From Phocaeicola fibrisolvens (GTDB lineage: Bacteria > Bacteroidota > Bacteroidia > Bacteroidales > Bacteroidaceae), in contig NZ_JAOQJI010000005.1 in assembly GCF_025567125.1 (NCBI RefSeq), forward strand, positions 62,001 to 126,000: a stretch of DNA of 64,000 bases. Reading direction: 5' to 3'. How positions within the stretch are numbered: the first letter of the stretch is position 1; each line of letters opens with the position of its first letter. The position numbers were made by a program, and so were the translations under genes. Shown here in pieces: positions 7,849-16,196 of this stretch. The notes beneath the pieces are model-generated. The model was not told where the DNA came from. It saw only the letters and a list, made by a program, of their open reading frames with translations, and did not search any database.

Positions 7849-9042
7849 TTACAGTTCCAAGTCACCGTCGAATACTTCATGCCAAGGCAGTCCGTATTTG
7901 TTCAGGGCATCCATGAATGGGTCTGGATCGAATTCTTCCACGTTCCATACGCCCGGACGTTTCCACAGGCCTTTCAGGAACATCATGGCCCCAATCATGG
8001 CCGGTACACCGGTAGTATAACTTACACCCTGCATGCCTGTTTCTTTGTAAGCAGCCTGGTGAGAGCAGTTGTTGTATACATAATAAGTATGTTCCTTTCC
8101 GTCCTTGATACCCCGGATACGGCATCCGATGGAAGTCTCCCCTTCGTAGTTTTCACCCAAATCCTGCGGGTTAGGCAGCACGGCTTTCAGGAACTGCAAC
8201 GGAACAATCTGCATGCCGTTGTAGTTGATAGGCTTGATGCTGGCCATACCGATGTCCTGAATTACGCGCAGGTGAGTCAGGTATTCCTGGCCGAAAGTCA
8301 TCCAGAAGCGGGCACGTTTGATGGTCGGGAAGTTCTTGACCAGTGATTCCAGTTCTTCGTGATACAGAAGGTAAGAATCGCGCGGGCCGATGTTCGGATA
8401 AGTCAAGTCTTTATGGAATTCCAGCGGTTTGGTTGTAATCCATTTGCCGTTCTCGTAGTAACGTCCGTTCTGTGTGATTTCGCGGATGTTGATTTCCGGG
8501 TTAAAGTTGGTGGCAAAAGCCTTGTGGTGGTTTCCGGCGTTGCAGTCCACGATGTCCAGATACTGAATTTCGTCGAAGTGATGCTTGGCTGCGTAAGCAG
8601 TATATACGCCACTTACTCCCGGGTCGAATCCACAACCCAGAATGGCGGTCAGTCCGGCTTCCTCGAAGCGTTTCTTGTAAGCCCATTGCCAGCTGTATTC
8701 AAAGTGAGCCTCGTCTTTCGGCTCGTAGTTTGCTGTATCCAAGTAGTTCACTCCCGTTTGCAGACATGCTTCCATAATCGTTAAATCCTGGTAGGGAAGT
8801 GCTACGTTAATAACGATTTCGGGTTTAAAACTGTTGAATAAAGACACAAGTTCATCCACATTGTCGGCATCTACCTTGGCGGTTTTGATGTGAGGATTGC
8901 CAATTGCTTTGACAATAGCGTCGCATTTGGACTGTGTGCGGCTTGCAATCATGACTTCGGAGAAGACTTCCGGATGCTGAGCCACTTTGTGTGCAACAAC
9001 GGTACCTACACCGCCTGCACCGATAATCAATACTTTACTCAT
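7849..9042 (-). CDS. Saccharopine dehydrogenase family protein, likely carboxynorspermidine/carboxyspermidine synthase
   Basis: 397 residues with an N-terminal Rossmann motif (VLIIGAGGVGTVVAHKVA) and the saccharopine-dehydrogenase fold. The family also includes carboxynorspermidine dehydrogenase, which condenses a diamine with aspartate semialdehyde in the alternative spermidine route used by gut Bacteroidetes. The length and the CGFDPGVSG segment favour that function over lysine metabolism, but this is inference. A TATCTTTG -7 box (complement of 9092-9099) and a small palindrome lie in its leader. Confidence 0.8.
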   Translation of the reverse strand: MSKVLIIGAGGVGTVVAHKVAQHPEVFSEVMIASRTQSKCDAIVKAIGNPHIKTAKVDADNVDELVSLFNSFKPEIVINVALPYQDLTIMEACLQTGVNYLDTANYEPKDEAHFEYSWQWAYKKRFEEAGLTAILGCGFDPGVSGVYTAYAAKHHFDEIQYLDIVDCNAGNHHKAFATNFNPEINIREITQNGRYYENGKWITTKPLEFHKDLTYPNIGPRDSYLLYHEELESLVKNFPTIKRARFWMTFGQEYLTHLRVIQDIGMASIKPINYNGMQIVPLQFLKAVLPNPQDLGENYEGETSIGCRIRGIKDGKEHTYYVYNNCSHQAAYKETGMQGVSYTTGVPAMIGAMMFLKGLWKRPGVWNVEEFDPDPFMDALNKYGLPWHEVFDGDLEL

Positions 9043-9067
9043 TTATTAATTTGATACTTTAAATGCC

Positions 9068-9082
9068 CGGTAAACGTTACCG
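9068..9082. promoter_or_regulatory. Perfect inverted repeat in the leader of the polyamine-type dehydrogenase
   Basis: CGGTAA-ACG-TTACCG lies between the -7 box (9092-9099, minus strand) and the start codon at 9042. It may be an operator or a short RNA hairpin. No regulator gene is adjacent. Confidence 0.45.
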
Positions 9083-9215
9083 TTCAATATGCAAAGATAG
9101 AAAATAATTCCAAACCTGATGCAGTATTCAGGTGATATCCGTATTTTTGTAAATGAACAATTCTTAAAAATGGATTGTTTGTGAAAATGTAATTACGATT
9201 AAAGAGAAACAAGTT

Positions 9216-10013
9216 ATGAATAGAAAGTATCTGGCAGCAGCAGCTTTTGCCTGTCTGCTGATGAGCTGCGGCTCGGGAAAGAACTCGGTGGCTGTGGTTG
9301 ATTTTTCAGGGGAATGGAACATCGTGGAAGTGAACGGGGAAAAAGTAAGTGCGGAAAATACGCCTTTCCTGGGTTTTGACAACGCCGAACACCGCTTGTA
9401 TGGCAATGCGGGATGCAACCGTCTGATGGGAACCTTCAACCTGGATACGCTGAATGCGGGAAAAATTTCGTTTGGACAGGTGGGTGCGACGCGGATGATG
9501 TGTCCGGACATGAAGGTAGAACAGAGTGTGCTGGAAGCCTTGAACAAGGTGGCTGGATATGAAGAAGTGGGTGAAGGTGTATCCTTGAACGACGCCGATG
9601 GAAAATCGGTCATCCTGTTGCAGAAACGGGACGTAAAGGAAGTCTCTATAAAGGATTTGGAAGGGACATGGCAGATTATGACCGTCAATGGAACTGAAAT
9701 CGGTAAAACGGAAAAAACGCCTCAATTGACTTTCGACTTGGCAGAGAAACGGGTGTATGGAAATGCCAGTTGCAACACCATCAATGGCGGGTTCTCTCAA
9801 GAAGAAGGAAAGCCCTCGTCTTTGCAGTTCAGCCAGATGATTTCCACCATGATGGCTTGTCCGGATATGGAAACGGAAAGAAATATTCTGGATGCATTGA
9901 ACAAGGTGCGCAGTTTTGAGGTAAAAGAAAATGGTACGGTGAGCTTATTGGGCGAGGACGGAAGTGAATTGTTGACCTTGAAGAAGCTGGCAGCAGCGGA
10001 AGTTGAAGCTTGA
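9216..10013 (+). CDS. Lipoprotein with two tandem META (HslJ-like) domains
   Basis: 265 residues. The signal peptide ends in a lipobox, LMSC, with the lipidated cysteine at about 19. Two META domains follow (about residues 28-140 and 145-260). Each carries the family pattern: a W near the start (EWNIVEVNG, TWQIMTVNG), a YGNAGCN or YGNASCN motif and a TRMMCPDM or TMMACPDM motif. META proteins in E. coli (HslJ) are linked to heat-shock and novobiocin tolerance. The internal duplication is clear by eye. A TATTTTTG -7 box is at 9142-9149. Confidence 0.9.
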   Translation: MNRKYLAAAAFACLLMSCGSGKNSVAVVDFSGEWNIVEVNGEKVSAENTPFLGFDNAEHRLYGNAGCNRLMGTFNLDTLNAGKISFGQVGATRMMCPDMKVEQSVLEALNKVAGYEEVGEGVSLNDADGKSVILLQKRDVKEVSIKDLEGTWQIMTVNGTEIGKTEKTPQLTFDLAEKRVYGNASCNTINGGFSQEEGKPSSLQFSQMISTMMACPDMETERNILDALNKVRSFEVKENGTVSLLGEDGSELLTLKKLAAAEVEA

Positions 10014-10053
10014 TAAATCGGTGGGTCGTGGTATAAGGTCTGAAGAAAAATAT

Positions 10054-10061
10054 TATCTTTG
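10054..10061 (+). promoter_or_regulatory. -7 promoter box of purT
   Basis: TATCTTTG matches the TAnnTTTG consensus 27 nt before the chosen purT start. Its position argues against an earlier TTG start at 10059. Confidence 0.6.
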
Positions 10062-10088
10062 CAGAAAAGAAGCATAAACCTTATATAT

Positions 10089-11258
10089 ATGACTAAAAAA
10101 ATACTTTTGTTAGGTTCCGGAGAACTTGGTAAGGAATTTACCATTGCAGCCCAGCGTTTGGGCCAGTATGTGATTGCGTGTGACTCTTATGCAGGTGCAC
10201 CGGCTATGCAGGTGGCAGATGCGTACGAGGTATTCAGTATGTTGGATGGAGAGGCTTTGGACCGTGTGGTAGAAAAGTATCATCCGGATATTATTGTTCC
10301 TGAAATAGAAGCGATACGTACTGAACGGCTTTATCATTTGGAAAAAGAAGGTATTCAAGTCGTGCCGAGTGCGCGTGCGGTGAATTTTACAATGAACCGT
10401 AAGGCTATCCGCGATTTGGCAGCCAAGGAACTGGGACTGAAAACTGCGAAGTATTTTTATGCTTCCTCTTACGATGAACTGAAAGAGGCAGCCAGTAAGA
10501 TTGGTTATCCGTGTGTCATCAAACCGTTGATGTCGTCTTCTGGAAAGGGTCAGTCGGTAGCAAAGTCTGAAGAAGACCTGAAGTATTCATGGGAATATGG
10601 GTGCAACGGTAGTCGTGGCGATATCAAGGAACTGATTGTAGAGGAATTCATTCATTTTGACAGTGAAATCACTTTGCTGACAGTGACTCAGAAGAACGGA
10701 CCGACTTTGTTCTGCCCTCCTATCGGACACGTACAGAAGGGAGGAGACTATCGTGAAAGTTTCCAGCCGGCTCACATCGCACCGGAACATTTGGCTGAAG
10801 CACAGCGGATGGCCGACAAAGTGACAAAAGCGCTGACGGGATATGGTTTGTGGGGAGTGGAATTCTTCCTGAGCCATGAAAACGGAGTCTATTTCTCTGA
10901 GCTTTCTCCTCGTCCGCACGATACCGGTATGGTAACTTTGGCCAATACGCAGAACTTGAATGAGTTTGAATTGCATCTGTATGCGGTACTGGGTCTGCCG
11001 ATTCCGGGCATTACGCAGGAACACATTGGTGCAAGTGCAGTGATTCTTTCTCCGATTGCCAGCCAGAAAGCTCCGCAGTACAGAGGCGAGGAACTGGTTT
11101 GTTCTCAGCCGAATACCTATCTTCGTATCTTTGGAAAACCGACTACTCGCTTGAACCGTCGTATGGGAGTGGTAGTTTGCTATGACAAGAACGATGGCGA
11201 TCTGGATGCGCTTCGTGACAAGTGTAAGTCGCTGGCTGCGAAGGTAGAAGTATATTAA
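10089..11258 (+). CDS. purT: Formate-dependent phosphoribosylglycinamide formyltransferase 2
   Basis: 389 residues from ATG 10089. An ATP-grasp enzyme making formylglycinamide ribonucleotide from GAR, formate and ATP in purine synthesis. The N-terminal preATP-grasp segment is KILLLGSGELGKEF. The ATP-grasp core includes CVIKPLMSSSGKGQS and the metal-binding ELSPRPHDTGMVT. The length fits E. coli PurT (392). Transcribed alone, with its own -7 box. Confidence 0.95.
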   Translation: MTKKILLLGSGELGKEFTIAAQRLGQYVIACDSYAGAPAMQVADAYEVFSMLDGEALDRVVEKYHPDIIVPEIEAIRTERLYHLEKEGIQVVPSARAVNFTMNRKAIRDLAAKELGLKTAKYFYASSYDELKEAASKIGYPCVIKPLMSSSGKGQSVAKSEEDLKYSWEYGCNGSRGDIKELIVEEFIHFDSEITLLTVTQKNGPTLFCPPIGHVQKGGDYRESFQPAHIAPEHLAEAQRMADKVTKALTGYGLWGVEFFLSHENGVYFSELSPRPHDTGMVTLANTQNLNEFELHLYAVLGLPIPGITQEHIGASAVILSPIASQKAPQYRGEELVCSQPNTYLRIFGKPTTRLNRRMGVVVCYDKNDGDLDALRDKCKSLAAKVEVY

Positions 11259-11372
11259 AGTTGATTTATGTCATGAAAAATGAGTAAATACATTAATTTT
11301 TTCGCTGTTATGTTTAAGAGTTATGTTTTAAATACATATATTTGCCTCGCAAAATTAAACTAAACAACGTAT

Positions 11373-11624
11373 ATGGCAGAAAACAGAACAGTGAAGTATC
11401 ATATTCCTCAGCGAGGAATATATATGTATTCTCATGTACATGATGGAAAAACTGAAATGATTGTGCTGAATAGTACGAGTAGTGAACAAACTTTAGCTGC
11501 AGAGTACTATACTGTCTTGACTAAGGATTCTAAAGAAGGTAGAGATGTATCGAGCGGGAAGAAAATCGATTTGACAAAGAATCTTGTGGTTTCTCCTCGC
11601 AAGTCATTGATTATTGAATTCTGA
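11373..11624 (+). CDS. Orphan small protein resembling the C-terminal domain of GH13 cyclomaltodextrinases
   Basis: 83 residues. The pattern GIYMYSHVHDGKTEMIVLN, then a G-x-DV-SGK turn and a final SLIIEF strand, looks like the C-terminal beta-sandwich of bacterial GH13 enzymes (Cyc-maltodext_C), which normally follows a (beta/alpha)8 catalytic barrel. No barrel is encoded upstream, where only purT is found. It has its own -7 box TATATTTG at 11337-11344 and a terminator, so it is a free-standing gene and not a leftover tail. No signal peptide. Confidence 0.65.
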   Translation: MAENRTVKYHIPQRGIYMYSHVHDGKTEMIVLNSTSSEQTLAAEYYTVLTKDSKEGRDVSSGKKIDLTKNLVVSPRKSLIIEF

Positions 11625-11637
11625 TGAAATTTTTTAT

Positions 11638-11674
11638 AAAAACAGCGGAAGGATTTTTCTTTCCGCTGTTTTTT
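11638..11674. terminator. Bidirectional terminator
   Basis: AAAAACAGCGGAA (11638-11650) pairs with TTCCGCTGTTTTTT (11661-11674), followed by more T on the plus strand. Lies between convergent genes. Confidence 0.9.
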
Positions 11675-11683
11675 TATGCTGTT

Positions 11684-13288
11684 TTATACCATATCATCCC
11701 CGGTTTTGGCATATCTCACACGAATGGTCTTGTGGAAGGGGATGAAGCGCGAAACGATGGCAATGACCAGGGTAATGACAAACAGATAGCCTAGTATATG
11801 TTTGAGCGAAAGCAGGAGGCTTTGTTGTTGCAAAGTGGCATAGAGAGTTTGAGTTGCCATTTGGGTGGCTTCGGTATATTCGTGTCCTTGTGAAAGATAT
11901 TGGCTGAGTGACTGGTTGAACTGGCTGGCGGCCAGCGGATCGGTCTGGCTGACGGTTTCCGACAAGGTATGCAAATATTTCTGTTCCATCCGATAGAGTG
12001 CGTTGCTATAAAAAGAGGTAGCCAGAATGGGGGCCAGCACCGACCGGAAAGAAATCAGGAAAAAGGCATTGGCCAGCAGGTATTTGGGATTGAGCTCTTC
12101 TACGGCAAACAAGGCAAAGGCGATGATTAATACCAGCATGCCCAGCCCTCGCAGAAACACAGGGAGGAAAAGCATCTCGTAGGTACTGTTGGGGGATACG
12201 GTGAAATACAGGATACCGAAGAAGGCGGCAAAGCAGCCCATCCCTCCGGCAATCAGAAAACGGAAACGCCACCGTTGCCAGCGGAACCACCAGAAGCAGA
12301 TGAAAGCCCCCAGGGCATAACCTGGTAACAGGTAGCCATAGAGCAGATAAGTGTGTGTGCTGTCTACCTTCAGGATGCTTGTCATATAGTTGGTGAGCAG
12401 GGTGGTGGAGGTACTGAAAAACATGACCAGCATCATATACAGATAACCTACGATGGCCTTGGGCTGATACAATGGAGCCAAACTGACGAAGGGATGTTTG
12501 GAGTGGTATTGCTGCCAGATGAAAAAGGCAATCAGGATGGGAGCAATGACGATATAAAGCCGGATTTTGAAAGAGGAGGTCCAGTCGAGTACTTTCCCAT
12601 AGTTGATGACATAGACAAGCATCAGGAGTCCGGTGGCAATGACCAGCATCTCGCGCAGATGAAGTTCAGAGAGCGGTATGGGCTTCAACGGGCGGTCGTG
12701 CCGGAAACAGATAATCACTATCAGGATGGCGGTCATGAGGAGCAGCATCATGAAGTAGTACATATACTGCCAGTTGTAATGGTAGGCCAGTTCGGCTGTG
12801 AGTACCATGGATACCTGTCCTCCGGCAAATACCAGCGGATAAAAATAAGAATAAAACTCGCTTCGTACGTTCTTGGGACTGAAAATCTTGGTGGCCCTTC
12901 GGATGAACCAGAGCATGAGGAAACCTTTCAGAAAACCGATGAAGAAACTGCAGATAATGACCAGGTCGATGTTTTGCGAACGGGCACATATCCAACTGAG
13001 AAAGAATTGCAGGGTCAGGTCGGTCAGCAACAGGAACTTGGAGGAAAGGGCATCGAGCACTTTGGGAACAATGGGATAGGCCACAGCCATTCCGGCCGAA
13101 GCGGCATAATACCCCATGGTGATGTCTTCAGTGTGGGTGCCCAATGTGTTGGACACTTCAAGCATGCTTCCGGTGTAGGAACCGTTCAGCATGGTGACAG
13201 GCAGGATGATGGTGAAGATGCATATCATTCCTAGCCAGTCGGGAACCCATTGACGTACGGGGACGTCCAGTTGTTGCATGGTCATCAT
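11684..13288 (-). CDS. MFS drug efflux permease (EmrB/DHA2-like)
   Basis: 534 residues of mostly hydrophobic segments, long enough for the 14-helix DHA2 group. It is the inner-membrane pump of the tripartite system encoded upstream. Its start overlaps the stop of the HlyD gene by 4 nt (13285-13288), showing translational coupling. A cytoplasmic polar tail ends the protein. The substrate is unknown. The convergent terminator at 11638-11674 closes the operon. Confidence 0.9.
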   Translation of the reverse strand: MMTMQQLDVPVRQWVPDWLGMICIFTIILPVTMLNGSYTGSMLEVSNTLGTHTEDITMGYYAASAGMAVAYPIVPKVLDALSSKFLLLTDLTLQFFLSWICARSQNIDLVIICSFFIGFLKGFLMLWFIRRATKIFSPKNVRSEFYSYFYPLVFAGGQVSMVLTAELAYHYNWQYMYYFMMLLLMTAILIVIICFRHDRPLKPIPLSELHLREMLVIATGLLMLVYVINYGKVLDWTSSFKIRLYIVIAPILIAFFIWQQYHSKHPFVSLAPLYQPKAIVGYLYMMLVMFFSTSTTLLTNYMTSILKVDSTHTYLLYGYLLPGYALGAFICFWWFRWQRWRFRFLIAGGMGCFAAFFGILYFTVSPNSTYEMLFLPVFLRGLGMLVLIIAFALFAVEELNPKYLLANAFFLISFRSVLAPILATSFYSNALYRMEQKYLHTLSETVSQTDPLAASQFNQSLSQYLSQGHEYTEATQMATQTLYATLQQQSLLLSLKHILGYLFVITLVIAIVSRFIPFHKTIRVRYAKTGDDMV

Positions 13289-14349
13289 TTGCGTAAGGCT
13301 TCTGTTTCTACCATCATACCGGCTCTCAATTCGCTCATCTCTTCAGGAGAAATGTCTTTCAGGTCTATTCTCACAGGAATTCGCTGCTGTACCTTCACGA
13401 AATTTCCGGCAGAATTGTCGGTAGGTACCAGCGAGTATTTGGAACCGGTCGCTTCTGAGATGGCTGTCACCGTCCCGTGGAAGACTTTTCCGGGAAAGGC
13501 ATCGACCTTGATACGTACTTCCTGACCAATGTAGATGTGGACAATTTGGGTTTCCTTATAGTTGGCTGTCACCCATTTGTCTGTGTTTCGGACCAGGTAG
13601 GAGATGGTTTGTCCGGCTTGTACGAATTGTCCGGGTTCAAGGGTTCTGCGTCCCATGTATCCGTCGTATGGCGCAGTGAGTACGGTATAAGAAAGATTCA
13701 GCTTGGCCAGATCCAGGTCGGCTTCCTTGAGCAGGATGGCTGCTTCGGCACTGGTGGTTTTCTTGCTGGTTTCTGTGAACTGTGATTTCGCAGCCTTATG
13801 TTGTGCCAGCAGGGCTTGGTAGCGGGCTTTTGCGGCCTCATAAGAGGCTTTTGCCTGTTCGTACTGCTGTTCGGGGACCGATTCTTCCTGCAACAGACGG
13901 GCAAAGCGGTGATAATCCTGCTCCAGTTGCCACAGTTTGGCTTTTGCTTCGGCAATGTTGGCTTCCTGCACTGCCACGTTGGTTTGTGAGGTCTCTATGC
14001 CGGAATGTAGTACGTCGCGTGAACCTTGCACATCCAGCAGGGCTGCTTCGGCCTCCTTGACCTTTATCTGATATTCGCGGTTGTCCAGTATCAGCAGCGT
14101 ATCTCCTTGATGTACATATTGATGTTCCTTGAAGCGGACTTCCTTGATGTAGCCCGAAGCGCGTATGTTCAAGGGGGCTACATACTGGTCGATGAATGCA
14201 TCGTTCGTGATTTCATAATGAATGTATTTCCAGAAGTAGTTGCCCACCCATACCAGTCCGGAGCCGGCAATCAGTATGCAGAGTAAGTTGAGAATGATAT
14301 TCTGCAGTCTTCTCTTCCGTAGTTTGCTATGAGTCTCTTTTAGTGTCAT
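13285..14349 (-). CDS. HlyD/EmrA-type membrane fusion protein
   Basis: 354 residues. One N-terminal transmembrane helix (about 17-37) anchors the protein. A biotinyl-lipoyl half-motif (RASGYIKEVRFKEHQYVHQGD), a long coiled-coil hairpin (about 85-200) and a barrel-sandwich return (LTAPYDGYMGRRTLEPGQFV) follow. It bridges the MFS pump and the TolC-like channel. Second structural gene of the operon, 21 nt after the TolC-like gene. Confidence 0.92.
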   Translation of the reverse strand: MTLKETHSKLRKRRLQNIILNLLCILIAGSGLVWVGNYFWKYIHYEITNDAFIDQYVAPLNIRASGYIKEVRFKEHQYVHQGDTLLILDNREYQIKVKEAEAALLDVQGSRDVLHSGIETSQTNVAVQEANIAEAKAKLWQLEQDYHRFARLLQEESVPEQQYEQAKASYEAAKARYQALLAQHKAAKSQFTETSKKTTSAEAAILLKEADLDLAKLNLSYTVLTAPYDGYMGRRTLEPGQFVQAGQTISYLVRNTDKWVTANYKETQIVHIYIGQEVRIKVDAFPGKVFHGTVTAISEATGSKYSLVPTDNSAGNFVKVQQRIPVRIDLKDISPEEMSELRAGMMVETEALRK

Positions 14350-14370
14350 ATTCTTGTAGGATTGAATGGG

Positions 14371-15693
14371 TTATAATCTTCCGCAGACTTTCTGCAGTTG
14401 GTAATAGGTGTAAATGATTCGTGTGCGTGAGGCTGTCAGCTGAAGCTCGGCATTGAGCAGGACAGAGTTGGCATCCAACAAATCGGTCAGTATGGCCAGT
14501 TGGTTCATATAACGGTTCTGCATGATACGATAGTTTTCCTGTGCCTGACGGACAGAGAGTTTCCAGGCGTCAGCCTGCTGCAGGGCTTCTTTGTGGCGGA
14601 GAATCGCATTGTAAATGTCCATCTGGAGCTGTTGCTTTTTCAGTTCCTCTTCTTTCTTTTGCACGGACACCTGCAATTGGCTTTCCTTGATTTTATGGTC
14701 GGACTTGAATAAGGACGAGAGGGGATAGGAAACCGAAAGTCCGATGTTCCAGTTGTTGTTATACAAATCGGTCATGGTACGGGTGATAGGCCGCGCCAGC
14801 GTGTTGGATGCGTACAGGTTGACATTGGGCTTGCGGGAGGCGCGGTTCATCTGTATTTGGTTCCGGGCCAGTTCGGTTTCTTTTTGCAGCAGTTTCATGT
14901 CTGGGGCCTGCTCGTAAGCCGACAGGAGATAGGCTTCGTAGCTTTCCAGGGGAGTAGCCTTCTGCAGCAATGTGGTGTCGGGCTTTATAATCCGGTTCTC
15001 GGAATTTCCCAGCAGCAGGTTCAGTTGTTGGGATACGATGAGGATACTGTTCTCTGTTTCTTGCAGAGAAAGCCGGTCGTTGGTGAGTTGCATCTCACTG
15101 CGCAGCACATCGTTGTTGGTGATGAGTCCTTCTTTCTTCATCTGCCGTATGTCTTGCAGGCGCCGAAGCGACTCTTCGATGTTACGGGTAAGCACGATGT
15201 GTTGCTTGAACAAGGTAAAGAGGTTCAAGTATTGGTTGAGTAACCCCAGTTTGATGTCAGCTTGATTGCTCATTCGTTGCAAGCCTGCGATTTCTTTTTC
15301 AATGTCTGCCTTACGGATGGAACAGCGGATTTTTCCTCCCTGATACAGCGGTTGGTTGAAGTCGACCGTATAGTTTTGCGACCAGTTGGGAGTGTCCGGA
15401 TAAGTAGGATGGGAAAGCCCTTCCTGAAAGACCACAGGTTGTCCGATAACTCCTCCTTTGAGACCGATTTCCAGGTCGGGGAGCAAGACTGTTTGGGCAT
15501 GACGTTTTCGTTCATAGGCCATTCTTTCTTTCAGGCTGTCGGCTTGCAGCCGCAGACTGCTTTTTACTCCCGATTCAAAAAGCTGTTCTACGGATAGGAA
15601 CAGCGAATCTTGTTGCGCCATAACCGGGAGGATAAGAAAGAAATTTCCGATGAGAAGTAGGATTCGTAGGGTGCTAGAAGTCTTCGAGAACAT
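14371..15693 (-). CDS. TolC-family outer membrane efflux channel
   Basis: 440 residues with a signal peptide (cleavage near VMAQ, about residue 27) and two repeats of long alpha-helical OEP segments typical of TolC. It gives the export system its outer-membrane exit. The start overlaps the 3' end of the MarR gene by 20 nt, so regulator and channel are coupled. Confidence 0.92.
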   Translation of the reverse strand: MFSKTSSTLRILLLIGNFFLILPVMAQQDSLFLSVEQLFESGVKSSLRLQADSLKERMAYERKRHAQTVLLPDLEIGLKGGVIGQPVVFQEGLSHPTYPDTPNWSQNYTVDFNQPLYQGGKIRCSIRKADIEKEIAGLQRMSNQADIKLGLLNQYLNLFTLFKQHIVLTRNIEESLRRLQDIRQMKKEGLITNNDVLRSEMQLTNDRLSLQETENSILIVSQQLNLLLGNSENRIIKPDTTLLQKATPLESYEAYLLSAYEQAPDMKLLQKETELARNQIQMNRASRKPNVNLYASNTLARPITRTMTDLYNNNWNIGLSVSYPLSSLFKSDHKIKESQLQVSVQKKEEELKKQQLQMDIYNAILRHKEALQQADAWKLSVRQAQENYRIMQNRYMNQLAILTDLLDANSVLLNAELQLTASRTRIIYTYYQLQKVCGRL

Positions 15694-16114
15694 TTTGCAC
15701 TGTTTTTAGTTCAGATAAAATATTTCCGGTTCGTTCGGTAGATAAGATATGCTCCGCATTGGCATATACTAAATTGAGGATTGGGCGGATTTGGACTTTG
15801 AGGTTTTCTCCTTCCAGGGTAAGATACACCAGCTTGTTTCGGCGGTCATTGGGATCCTCCTTGCGATAGACATATCCTTTTTTCTCCAGGTTGTTCATCA
15901 GGTTGGTCAGGCAGGCCTTGTCTTTAGCGGTTCGCTCTGCCAGTGCCTGCTGGGTGATACCTTGTTCATGCCAAAGACTGCTCAGCACTTGAAGCATCTC
16001 GAAAGTGATGCCTGCATGATTCTCTTTTAGAGTGCGTTGCATGGCGCGTCGGAATGCCATGCGGGTACGGAAAATCTGTATCATGAGTTCCCGGAATTCT
16101 CCTCCTTCTTCCAT
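15674..16114 (-). CDS. MarR-family transcriptional regulator of the efflux operon
   Basis: 146 residues. I chose the ATG at 16114 because a TATCTTTG -7 box (complement of 16143-16150) lies just upstream. The longer reading from 16216 would start before the promoter and overlap recQ. The winged-helix motif is visible (GITQQALAERTAKDKACLTNLMNNLEKKGYVYRKEDPNDRR). It should repress the operon until a ligand binds. It is the first gene of MarR-TolC-HlyD-MFS. Confidence 0.9.
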   Translation of the reverse strand: MEEGGEFRELMIQIFRTRMAFRRAMQRTLKENHAGITFEMLQVLSSLWHEQGITQQALAERTAKDKACLTNLMNNLEKKGYVYRKEDPNDRRNKLVYLTLEGENLKVQIRPILNLVYANAEHILSTERTGNILSELKTVQNVLEDF

Positions 16115-16142
16115 GTGGATCAAGTTTTTTGGTGTTTTCCGG

Positions 16143-16150
16143 CAAAGATA
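16143..16150 (-). promoter_or_regulatory. -7 box of the MarR-efflux operon
   Basis: TATCTTTG on the minus strand. Transcription would start around 16136, 20-25 nt before the MarR start at 16114. Confidence 0.65.
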
Positions 16151-16196
16151 CGTCTTTTTTTTAGAATAGTAAAATGTTTGACTAATATAAACTCGC

